NCBI GenBank assembly: GCA_964392325.1
Contig: CAYMPJ010000011.1
Coordinates: 1-64,000, forward strand
DNA from: CALLPQ01 sp964392325
GTDB taxonomy: Bacteria > Pseudomonadota > Alphaproteobacteria > Caulobacterales > Parvularculaceae
Length of the DNA: 64,000 nucleotides
Direction: 5' to 3'
The notes beneath the pieces were generated by a model. That model made no database searches, was not told the DNA's origin, and saw only the letters and a program-made list of their open reading frames with translations. Below are positions 12,001 through 16,265 of the stretch, piece by piece (within the stretch, counting starts at the first letter, position 1; each line of letters begins with the position of its first letter). A program made the translations under genes and the position numbers.

Positions 12001-12226
12001 CGGCCAAATCACCTTGCTGTTGTGCTATTGCATCGACGGCACCATCTACCGCCGCAGAGACGCCAGCTGCATCAAGCAAAATACGCGGCTCAAGAGCTGT
12101 TAACGATAAAGATTTGCTCTCGTTGATGCCCGGAATTTTTATAGTGTTCCCGGTACTCATAGAGGTAGAGTTTTTCAGTTTTTTGTGAGCAGAAAGGTTA
12201 CGCAGTTTGCGATTGAAAAGAGTCAT
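1..12226 (-). CDS. Giant LEPR-XLL-motif repeat surface protein (3' end outside window)
   Basis: One open frame runs from an ATG at 12226 to the left edge, at least 4075 residues with no stop seen; I checked frame at conserved repeat anchors near 9448, 8218, 6745, 5404, 1633 and 286 and all agree. No Sec signal peptide is visible. Residues 45-55 read LEPRILLDAAG, the LEPR-XLL motif known near the N-terminus of very large bacterial repeat proteins. The body is acidic. Six blocks rich in thrombospondin type 3-like DxDxDG repeats (likely Ca2+ binding) alternate with about 250-1000-residue inserts, including cadherin/VCBS-like domains near 3900-4310. No RTX nonapeptides were seen, and the C-terminus is missing. 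The TolC-like gene lies 63 nt upstream on the same strand, and adaptor genes are divergent. Likely role: secreted or surface-anchored adhesin or matrix protein (inference). Confidence 0.9.
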   Translation of the reverse strand, partial: MTLFNRKLRNLSAHKKLKNSTSMSTGNTIKIPGINESKSLSLTALEPRILLDAAGVSAAVDGAVDAIAQQQGDLAAEMVDSGAFDQSGVVAPNGDSQSPTDENDIPESIENVRAEATASVEAPTIDLDANTSQAPIPGQNGFIALNFPSINGEGETNSDVINDGQTEARDGVGNGETVIYSNVATLNGQSIDVIATVVSTQIDQTVFPDAAPADLADNPIFASRNDGDAQVNVGVDGPDNRITAEIRYSVVLSGTTTPITGNFAITIGDLDTNGAGTSFEEIAVFTDNLDSFIIGNNGEGDLDSPTGSDLSVEDANNNVIFQADDDPALFNENGLIVFHSADNNGPSGTSARAVQLNFTNTSDFSVIFNREGGIGGGFIIDGNFSSEFFSTATIVDTNPEFANIFTEGEDPVAIAADNIQIADDLDSIGSATIEITNAQADDLIAVTGSLPTGITAAINSPTSITLTGIATSEAYEQAILAITFENTSATPDDTVTREIEITVTDEQLHESNTATSFIQVIDVLTDTDSDGVSDDIDIDDDNDGILDVDEGLNETRIGQFEYSVDEIDTDGRTGFSTNVEALDGEEIITGETSGFDDGTRTDILGEGDVITLSLNGGTQILAYTIESLSADTEINFRFRDPGGNPNFEFRGVEDADEQQVDFSLQFFDANDPDFSGNLGEIAQIIANGGGTALQITTSVRLSDIDLDGRTEGVSATLDSLASYTIEGNGGSFTPVIEDGSVVFRGTTVDPDDNVQLNFLNQDRFEITLLNNDDSRAGFSFNFSQFNFDTPMTTTTGRDSDGDGIDDHLDIDSDNDGITDNIEAQTTNGFIAPNEDNAETLITNQGLNSAYLTTSAAGGPGLTPVNSDDSGFADTLDTDSDNDGESDTAEAGLGATPVTGLSNEMTDADGDGLFDVFETQGGTDANDGFNVNESLATGAATLSDEDNDAFLNQPLTHDVDFRDNVDDDPDNDGIANPIDVDDDNDGILDIDEGFNISEVQGQLLFDQVGDNGNDRGLNFDENGGSPALSEVIASAEDIVVGSGLTVLMTGEGTDRASLFELDLADANSATFEEAFDAQDFVELSFTTQDVQSSLRFLFHSFTAQDENGSNRGDYRVTYLISDDMFATSDVLIDDQQFQPGTSGSFNGQFPDSFEEFQLDPATRYSVRAYVYDAQNDLPGEITFNDQFFQFNLLTEQDDDNDGIVNRLDIDSDNDGITDTIEAQTTSGFIAPSGVGGTPGFTDVNQDGLDDNFDNRTELNAMSAAATSEDALINPVNTDDSDNPDFIDTNSDNEGENDTAEAGLGAAPVTGLSTSDNDADGDGLFDVFDTQNGTTAEDGFNVHESIATGAISLPDTDGDASLNQPLTHDVDFRDAEMIDTDGDGVIDFIDVDDDNDGILDVIEDANTASTQDTIILFSFDETDPANAVDADEGFTAFASFGGRDAILVHSVTGVNGSGENNGNGTGRTNNARFNQIAANAGTTLDSTFLEPDFTQTHGERTITATGFAEGSFTIDAPNGVPSLDGNGFIGGFDRLGNPTDIISPSLQTALSTEQLAAFELGRFFTFDHLNFAANEVRNVNFNAGGIFISLTAQNGDTVSTVVETDLNLTASGAFQSVSIQLTGENFGVTDAELAAILNEIDGFVIRPELIAAASSTDERNLAQAGDTVGEVIDRIERFAIDNIRITTDADGDGLRNSLDIDSDNDGITDNIEAQSTADYIAPSGIEDGITDANMDGLDDNYDARSVNGVLDANASAATEADVLINPVDTDGDGSADFVDVNSDNEGGSDTAEAGLGQVRATGLSNATTDADGDGLFDVFETQGGTDANDGFNVNESLATGAISLPDTDGDASLNQPLTHDVDFRDDQDDDTDGDGVADFIDVDDDNDGILDVDELPTVPNVVPSELGNAYLNNRADFEIALATSGLSMVIDSDGDFAPDPVDVIAVENLTRIGTLGGETFVYTVYDINFSDTPDGTITPGMAGGDIDSLSNLDVELPASQGDADGVGSFGIDTSGGSPSTRNALLFDFSTTPGGIGHFGLDLLDVENSAEFTLAEYRIYKDGALIDSGFIDYADGSDGNNETQFFGYAVTAQENFFDQIIIVVGDDSTGGGLTERLAADRFTFGEAFDLSGDSDGDGIVNRLDIDSDNDGITDTIEAQTTSGFIAPSGVGGTPDFTDVNRDGLDDNFDSRTNLDANSTAATSEDALINPVNTDGIDDPDFLDTDSDNEGENDTAEAGLGTAPVTGLSTSDNDADGDGLFDVFDTQNETTADDGFNVNESIEAGAAALPDADMDASGGVPLSQDVDFRDIPNPPILDLNSTASDANTERGFTSNFITGSEAIQITDIDADALEGDHVTGFTSLTITSTSELPDGENEILQIAGIDIPLDADFAQGGVIIPETSTIIDIAYRDDVLTVREVSNGVISNAAMDALIRSVTYRNEASNFDNTIARTFDFQVAQFDPASFVIDFEELTPGTQATAEQIGSDPYWASAANQNGQIHDADNPGVFNQILASNADGTFLFHNTDGNVPDDQRILFGRDNIPVESNQDYTFNIDIGRQNSFNAGPFEVLINGVSIGEIDVNGGPVGDWQTLTFKFNSGDVNEVNLQLRNTSTNGTGNDFGIDNISLQRDPLVLSNVATATVNLVNEAPPVAQNDAFEIYENPEEGTPQIGVITDGNLFTDNGNGLDSDANGETLSITQINGENISNGEEITLDSGAVLTIRTDGTFDYNPNGAFDNLDKDEIGTDTFTYTLSDGTTGPTDSATVTITIIGDNDAPTIDLNGPNLPGTDFADEFVEDQPGQPLANLLSIDAVVQDDEDNISQVSIRPDLPTPNDGNDEFLRIASNGIDLSIRLSDGLITTSSDLIVGDTTFDVDYVGNEIIITNAAGGTFESDDLEGFLRLFAYENMNQDNTNGSRVFEFVITDPAGMITAESTITVNRTNDAPLPTVVDENDPIFNGTVVDTDSGEQAAPILTITPESRENVAGLTGDQVREAIANGASATDLGLISVTDLLAQLNISDIEQSQFGIGVIFADESGGRFQYVRTDLPDHEFTDFELNDPENENALPVPDGQALILSADTYIRFLGEPGLTDGTSLIFRISDLTGDDIPSNPPSFVPDDSGGVAPFDTSSLSSTAFSVSIANDTDGDGVINAEDVDDDNDGILDVDEGLRQDSFSPDSTILTRGGIDTVVTGIETVLQVGDVLRYTNSITIDSESIDAVLTILETGNLDPGGEIRLSANASPSITVDENVNLDPFVRYSVELFEAGTNIAVTLDNPTELILTDIDSGNNRDISEIVGVQSLAADSVELGGNLTSGGFVNGGTVPAGFDYFRLDPTLAGDPTNFTDEGNTAIGDDAATVFVNFSSFSSAEFVLGSTGSYTGNPGIERGFRILDFTVTLGNDSDGDGIADHLDIDSDDDGITDNIEAQSTDGYIAPSGTGAAITDVNQDGLDDNYDTRNGSLTASDAAATTAEAVIDPVDTDGLDNPDFLDPDSDDDGILDVNENGLGVTYAAGDTDGDGLADVFEAALDGNVNDGFIVNEGISPLDGTLPDTDGDAGGTIVPGTADLDYRDILDTDNDGVTDRDDVDDDNDGILDTVESSTADFTIGDVVLTENGDGSGSFRIAVVDSSTNELGFLTLDYFGFTGDGVDQGGSGFGTGTAANPNFVAPELDFGIVNGQITLELVYALPNNNGHDYGYSITATGITFNDFVHNLDGEQLDPAAVPGRVEGGAFTIDHTLSNDPVVINNPVAAAHTIGGVPISVNDMLADGTTFDRTSQTTNNRLLDLEFNLNDGESYGINVVHNASRTEGIDLTTFTLSPVVIVSAGIDTDNDGIFDHLDIDSDNDGITDNIEAQTTAGFIAPSGIGAGITDVNMDGLDDNFDSRNADGTGTLDANSAAATTGDGDGLTPVNTDAATPPMGVTTTADTTPDFRDTDSDGDGIDDATESGLGVPLQTGLSDASTDADGDGLFDVFETAIDMATNDGFVVNEGILPLDGTLSDGGGDASVGTATPLVNDLDFRDLNDPPVSTPSTSSGPEDTPIPVDLVGTDVDGTVTAVTVTTLPPASEGVLSLNGTPIT
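165..760 (-). repeat. Thrombospondin type 3-rich block 6
   Basis: The last copy in the window, with DIDSDNDGITDNIEAQTT, DADGDGLFDVFETAI, DGFVVNEGI and DLDFRD. Like block 4 it lacks the final DDDNDGILD unit and leads into a probable Ig/cadherin-like domain that is cut by the window edge. Confidence 0.78.
1445..2040 (-). repeat. Thrombospondin type 3-rich block 5
   Basis: A more diverged module copy: DIDSDDDGITDNIEAQST, then DTDGLDNPDFLDPDSDDDG, DTDGDGLADVFEAAL, DGFIVNEGI, DLDYRD and DVDDDNDGILDTVE. Confidence 0.78.
3900..4310 (-). other. Cadherin/VCBS-like domain within the giant protein
   Basis: The minus-strand translation shows the layout typical of VCBS or RapA2-type cadherin-like domains. 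It begins with APPVAQNDAFEIYEN, passes through an interior TIRTDGTFDYNP strand, and ends with GTDTFTYTLSDGTTG and ATVTITIIGDNDAP. These beta-sandwich repeats are common in secreted adhesins of Gram-negative bacteria. Confidence 0.7.
5300..5850 (-). repeat. Thrombospondin type 3-rich block 4 (shortened)
   Basis: Module copy ending after DVDFRD; the terminal DVDDDNDGILD unit is absent and the chain passes directly into cadherin-like sequence. Most of it is very close to block 2. A lone DVDDDNDGILDVDEG unit appears further on, near 2735-2815. Confidence 0.78.
6555..7180 (-). repeat. Thrombospondin type 3-rich block 3
   Basis: Full module with DSDNDGITDNIEAQST, DADGDGLFDVFETQ, DGFNVNESLATG, DVDFRD and DVDDDNDGILDVDE in the same order as the other copies. 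The stretch from about 6640 to 6735 is almost identical to block 2. Confidence 0.8.
8030..8645 (-). repeat. Thrombospondin type 3-rich block 2 (mosaic copy)
   Basis: Same module order as block 1. The segment at about 8110-8210 is nearly base-for-base identical to block 3, while about 8215-8640 closely follows block 4, so this copy looks like a recombinant of its neighbours. Confidence 0.8.
9250..9840 (-). repeat. Thrombospondin type 3-rich block 1
   Basis: First full copy, counted from the N-terminus, of a roughly 600-bp module. The order is a DIDSDNDGITD-type repeat, EAQTT-GFIAP, a T-PVNSDD stretch, TDSDNDG..DTAEAGLG, DADGDGLFDVFETQ, DGFNVNES, DVDFRD and DVDDDNDGILD. Regularly spaced Asp/Asn/Gly match the calcium-binding type 3 repeat style. 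A single extra DIDDDNDGILDVDEG unit occurs earlier in the protein, near 10573-10660. Confidence 0.8.
12062..12094 (-). other. LEPR-XLL motif of the giant protein
   Basis: Minus-strand codons give LEPRILLDAAG at residues 45-55 of the giant protein, after a basic, Ser/Lys/Asn-rich leader. This motif is known from the N-termini of very long repeat proteins; its function is not established to my knowledge. Its position suggests a sorting or processing signal (inference). Confidence 0.75.
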
Positions 12227-12289
12227 TATGAATACCTGTGATGGAATGAGGATTAGATTTCGGGGGTATTAGAAAAATACCGGAGAAGA

Positions 12290-13774
12290 TTATAAAGAGT
12301 TGCCGTTCTCGCGGTGTTCCCATAATTTTTTTAATGACGCAGATAAAGTCGCAATATCTTCCGTACCGTTTACATCAGCGCCAAATGGATCGAGACCAAT
12401 TGAAGAGAAAAACGTCGCATGGGCATTTTGAAAATCTGCATAGGCTACGTCGTAACGCGCTTCCGATATGATCATATTCATCCGTTCACGCACTAGCGTT
12501 TGATAACTTACAGAACGGGCATTAAAGGCGGTATTTATTTGCGAGAGAATATCACTTTGTACCTGATAGCTTCTTTGCGAGGTTTCCAGGGACTCCAGGA
12601 GTGATTGATGTCTGACCATACTGACATGGACTTGACTGGAAACGGCCATTGCAGTTGCTAATGCGCGTTCTTTTTCCAGTGCAATATTGGCCTTTGCGCG
12701 CCGGCGACGGGCCGGGGTTTCAAAAACGCGAATAACATTCCAGCTGGCCCGCGCCCCCCAATTTGTGTAGCTATTGTTAAACAGGAAATCATTGCTGTCA
12801 TAATTTAGGGCGCCATATATTTCGACCCCCGGTAGTGCTTCTAACAGGGCCGTTTTAAAATCACGATCACCCATGCGCACACGGTAGGCCGCTTCTCGCA
12901 CTTCAGGCCTAGATGAGAGTGCAATTTCAATCGCTCTGCCCAGAGTGGTTTTAATATTTTTCGGCGATGAGCGTCTATTCGGTAGAGAGACTGTAAATTT
13001 TTCTCCAGCAGGGAGATTCATTAACTCTGCCAGTCTCTTTTTGGAAAGGATCAACTCGCGTCGTAAGGTTTGCGCTTCGGTAAGTATTTCGTTGAGCTCT
13101 CGCTGATAGGAAAGGGCTGAAAGAGGTGAGGTTCTGCGCTGTGAATATAGGCTGCGAGATTCATTAAATGCGCGCTGCGCATCCTCATGAATAGTGTCGA
13201 GTTCTTTAATCAGTCTTTCCGCACTCGCTGCGCGCCAATATTCGCTGCGTACTTCCTCGATAATCGTATTGATGATACGACGTCTGCGTTCTTCATGGAT
13301 CAAGACCTCATCACCGAGCTGTTTTGATCTGATATAAGACAAGCCGAAATCCAGAATATTCCATGACGCGCTTAGATCAGCAGTGAAAATTTCACGTTCG
13401 CTAGACGTGGATGGTTCGAGAGATTCTTGCCCGGATAGTAAAGAGAAACTTGTGGCACCTGGATCATTACTCCGGTCAAAATAGCCGGCATTTGCAACCA
13501 ATTGTGGTAATTGATCAAACCGCGATAGTTTGAAGTCCCGCTCTGAGAGCGATGTTTCCATCATCGCGACTCTATGTTCCAAATTATATTTAAGGGCGCG
13601 CGCCATTGCTTCATATAGATCAATGGACCGGGCAGGAGCTTCTTGATCCGCGGTCAGATTTTCCTGTAGAAACTGAGAAAATTCACTCTTCTCTTGATTT
13701 GTGAGAGGTTCTGGTGTCGACACACAACCAGCAAGCGCGATAACAGACGCGGTTGTTAAAATTAGTTTTCTCAT
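12290..13774 (-). CDS. TolC-family outer-membrane efflux/secretion lipoprotein
   Basis: This 494-residue protein starts with MRKLILTTASVIALAGC, a lipoprotein signal with an LAGC lipobox, as in CusC/OprM-type channels. The remainder is long amphipathic helix typical of the TolC/NodT fold (for example SRPEVREAAYRVRMGDRDFK near residue 285). Such proteins form trimeric channels across the outer membrane and dock to HlyD-type adaptors. The giant repeat-protein gene begins 63 nt downstream on the same strand, and three adaptor/membrane genes are divergent, so a role as exit duct for the giant protein is the simplest reading (inference). Family assignment is firm; substrate is not shown by sequence. 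Confidence 0.88.
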   Translation of the reverse strand: MRKLILTTASVIALAGCVSTPEPLTNQEKSEFSQFLQENLTADQEAPARSIDLYEAMARALKYNLEHRVAMMETSLSERDFKLSRFDQLPQLVANAGYFDRSNDPGATSFSLLSGQESLEPSTSSEREIFTADLSASWNILDFGLSYIRSKQLGDEVLIHEERRRRIINTIIEEVRSEYWRAASAERLIKELDTIHEDAQRAFNESRSLYSQRRTSPLSALSYQRELNEILTEAQTLRRELILSKKRLAELMNLPAGEKFTVSLPNRRSSPKNIKTTLGRAIEIALSSRPEVREAAYRVRMGDRDFKTALLEALPGVEIYGALNYDSNDFLFNNSYTNWGARASWNVIRVFETPARRRRAKANIALEKERALATAMAVSSQVHVSMVRHQSLLESLETSQRSYQVQSDILSQINTAFNARSVSYQTLVRERMNMIISEARYDVAYADFQNAHATFFSSIGLDPFGADVNGTEDIATLSASLKKLWEHRENGNSL

Positions 13775-14019
13775 TTTGTGTCCTTTGATGATTGGATTAT
13801 GGTTAATAAGAAGATTGTCCGGTTTTTAGACAAAACCTGTTAAAAAAACACTTATGACGAGAATAAATATCGTTTTATAATATTTTAATGCAAGAAATCA
13901 TAAAATTGTACGTATATTGAACATTAAATCATTTAAAATGCGATTTAATTATTTTTTAAGATAAAAAACCTATTAATGTTGCGATAAAGCAAACTTATAT
14001 ATGGGTATAATAGTGTATT
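13775..14019. promoter_or_regulatory. Divergent promoter region of the secretion locus
   Basis: A very AT-rich 245-bp gap separates the tolC-like/giant-protein pair (minus) from the adaptor operon (plus), so both transcription units should start here. On the plus strand TATAAT lies at 14006-14011, with a weak TTGCGA at 13979-13984 (21-nt spacing, longer than ideal). No individual promoter was identified with confidence on the minus strand. Confidence 0.5.
14006..14011 (+). promoter_or_regulatory. Perfect -10 box immediately before the adaptor operon start
   Basis: TATAAT ends 8 nt before the ATG at 14020, which would place transcription initiation at or next to the start codon. No Shine-Dalgarno sequence is visible between the box and the ATG. 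This fits a leaderless mRNA. Confidence 0.45.
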
Positions 14020-14826
14020 ATGAGAAATAAGCTAAGGAGCCCGATTTTTTTTGGGGCGGCTGCGTTATTGTTAGTGCCAACTAGTATTGCTCAGGAAAAT
14101 TATTCCGAACGGTCCGGACTGAACGCGCCATTTGACTATGACTCTTTTCAAGATCGCACCGAGCAAACTGTAAGAGGTGTGATTATGGCCTCCCAGGAAG
14201 CCCAAGTGTCGGTTGATTTATCCGCGCGTCTGACAAAAGTGCCCTATGATATTGGTGACCGCTTTGAGCAGGGTGCGATATTGGTCAGTTATGATTGTAG
14301 AAGACTTCGCGCTGAGGCGAATGCTGCAAAGGCCAGTCAAAAATCGCTCGCATTGGCCCATGCAAATGCGCGAGAGCTTTTTAACAATGGCGCTGCGGGT
14401 GAACTTGAACTTGCAACCGCCAAGGCCGATGAACAACAGGCACATGCCCAGTGGCAAGCCCGCCAAGTCCGGGTCAATGATTGCGATGTGAAGGCGCCCT
14501 ATAGCGGTTATATCGTCGAGCGATATGTGGACCCTTTTGAAACCCCGGCGCCCGGCGATCCATTATTAAAAATTATCGACGATCAGCCAGTAGAGATACA
14601 CCTCATCGCGCCGTCATCATGGCTTGGCTGGTTGAAAATAGATGAACCTTTCAATTTTACGATTGATGAAACCGGTGCGCTGCATACGGCAAAAATTTTC
14701 CGCATTGGCCGCGCGGTCGATTCCGCCAGCCAGACAATAAATTTAGTCGCCCGGTTTATAGAAGATGATAAAAAAATTATCGCCGGTATGAGCGGGACAG
14801 CTGATTTTTCCTTTGAAGGGAATTAA
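14020..14826 (+). CDS. Periplasmic HlyD/RND-type adaptor subunit
   Basis: The 268-residue protein has an N-terminal signal peptide (hydrophobic stretch FFGAAALLLVPTSIAQ) and no later membrane segment, so it should be periplasmic. A lipoyl-like half-motif (EAQVSVDLSARLTKVPYDIG) precedes a short helical hairpin, the second lipoyl half (CDVKAPYSGYIVERYV near residue 155), and a beta-barrel region. This is the membrane-fusion-protein fold linking an inner-membrane pump to TolC. It is first in an operon with two further HlyD-domain genes, 5 nt before the next. The start is fixed by the signal peptide. It is shorter than classical HlyD. Confidence 0.85.
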   Translation: MRNKLRSPIFFGAAALLLVPTSIAQENYSERSGLNAPFDYDSFQDRTEQTVRGVIMASQEAQVSVDLSARLTKVPYDIGDRFEQGAILVSYDCRRLRAEANAAKASQKSLALAHANARELFNNGAAGELELATAKADEQQAHAQWQARQVRVNDCDVKAPYSGYIVERYVDPFETPAPGDPLLKIIDDQPVEIHLIAPSSWLGWLKIDEPFNFTIDETGALHTAKIFRIGRAVDSASQTINLVARFIEDDKKIIAGMSGTADFSFEGN

Positions 14827-14831
14827 GCCAA

Positions 14832-16262
14832 ATGGGATCCGCAAAAGCAAAAGCTCAACCTCGCACAATTAGCCTATCCAAAGAGCAGATACAGAACGCG
14901 AAAAAGGCTAAAAACGCAGACTCGGCCCTTGAGCAATTAATTCACCTGGAAACACAGGCACTCGACGCCCCTGATCGACGCAGTTTGCGCCATTTAATTG
15001 CCAATAATACACGCCGCATTGTTTCTTATGGCCATTGTTTCATCTTTATACGAAATGATTACCGTGATTTAAAAGCAAAAACCTGGATTACAAAAACAAT
15101 TTCAGGTCAGGGTGTGGTTGATCGTACGTCTCCCTTTATTGTCTGGCTTGAAAATTGTGTGAACCGTCAACTTACCGAAGCCAAACCTAAAGGCGGGTCA
15201 GCTGAAAAACTTACGCAAAACAATTTACCAAAAATGTTGACCCTAGAGAGCGAGGGCGAAGGTAGTGATGATCTTTCCTATCCTTATAAATATGGATTAT
15301 GGATCAATCTTGCCCCTGATATTTCATTGCTCTTTGCGCGGCCAAAAAAATGGCGCGAAAATGATATTCACATCCTTAGCCGACTATCGAGACTCTATGG
15401 AAATTGTTGGCGGGCACTTGGTGCAGCAGCGAAAATTTCGACAAAACATCCGTTGCGGCGGCGTTTATTCCAGGCGGCGGGGCTCGTTGGGCTTATTTTT
15501 ATGCTGTGGCCCGTTTCCATGACAACCCTTGCCCCGGCTGAAATCATAGCGGCCAAGCCACAAATTTTAACAGCTCCCATTAATGGTGTGATCAAGGAAA
15601 TTCATTTCCCGCCAAATACGCTCGTCAAAGAGGGGGATGTGATTGCTTCTTATGAGGATACAGCGTTGCGCAATGAATATGCGGTCAGCGCAGAAGAAAC
15701 CCGCATTGCCAGAGCAAGACTTGATACGAGCCGGCGCGTTTCAATCAATGATGCACAACAAAAAAGAGGCTTAAAAGTTCTTGAAACAGAACTGGATCTT
15801 GCAAAAAGTCGAAAAAATTATGCTGGCGATCAATTAGCCAGAACGCAACTGATTGCCCAAACGCAAGGGCTATTGGTTTATTCAGATGCAAATGATTGGC
15901 GCGGCAGACCGGTCACTGTCGGTGAGCGTATTGTCACAATTGCAAATCCGAACGCTATTGAAGTTAAAATTGAGGCTCCGGTAGGGGACGGAGAATTATT
16001 AAACGAGGGGGCGCGGGTGAAATTATTTCTTGATGCAAAACCGATCAACTCTATCAAGGCAAAACTTCGTTACGCTGCCTTTTTTGCGGAGCCGACACCG
16101 GGCGGACAGCTCGCCTATGCGGCCAAAGCTGATATTATTGATGATGAAATTCCGCGAATAGGGGCTAGAGGGGTTGCTAAAATTTACGGCAAACGCGCCC
16201 CTCTCGGATTTTGGTTGATGCGCAAACCAATTGTTTCCCTGCGACAATTCATTGGACTTTAA
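14832..16262 (+). CDS. Membrane HlyD-type adaptor with extra N-terminal domain
   Basis: The 476-residue protein has an N-terminal cytoplasmic region (about 1-205) that I cannot firmly assign; its length and strand pattern loosely recall a GAF-like sensory fold. One transmembrane helix follows near 215-232 (LVGLIFMLWPVSMTTL). The C-terminal half has HlyD features: the biotinyl-lipoyl half around APINGVIKEIHFPPNTLVKE, a helical hairpin, a second lipoyl half and a beta-barrel. It lies between the periplasmic adaptor (5-nt gap) and the M50/HlyD gene (3-nt gap), so translational coupling is likely. Probable role: inner-membrane adaptor of the export complex. Confidence 0.78.
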   Translation: MGSAKAKAQPRTISLSKEQIQNAKKAKNADSALEQLIHLETQALDAPDRRSLRHLIANNTRRIVSYGHCFIFIRNDYRDLKAKTWITKTISGQGVVDRTSPFIVWLENCVNRQLTEAKPKGGSAEKLTQNNLPKMLTLESEGEGSDDLSYPYKYGLWINLAPDISLLFARPKKWRENDIHILSRLSRLYGNCWRALGAAAKISTKHPLRRRLFQAAGLVGLIFMLWPVSMTTLAPAEIIAAKPQILTAPINGVIKEIHFPPNTLVKEGDVIASYEDTALRNEYAVSAEETRIARARLDTSRRVSINDAQQKRGLKVLETELDLAKSRKNYAGDQLARTQLIAQTQGLLVYSDANDWRGRPVTVGERIVTIANPNAIEVKIEAPVGDGELLNEGARVKLFLDAKPINSIKAKLRYAAFFAEPTPGGQLAYAAKADIIDDEIPRIGARGVAKIYGKRAPLGFWLMRKPIVSLRQFIGL

Positions 16263-16265
16263 CCC

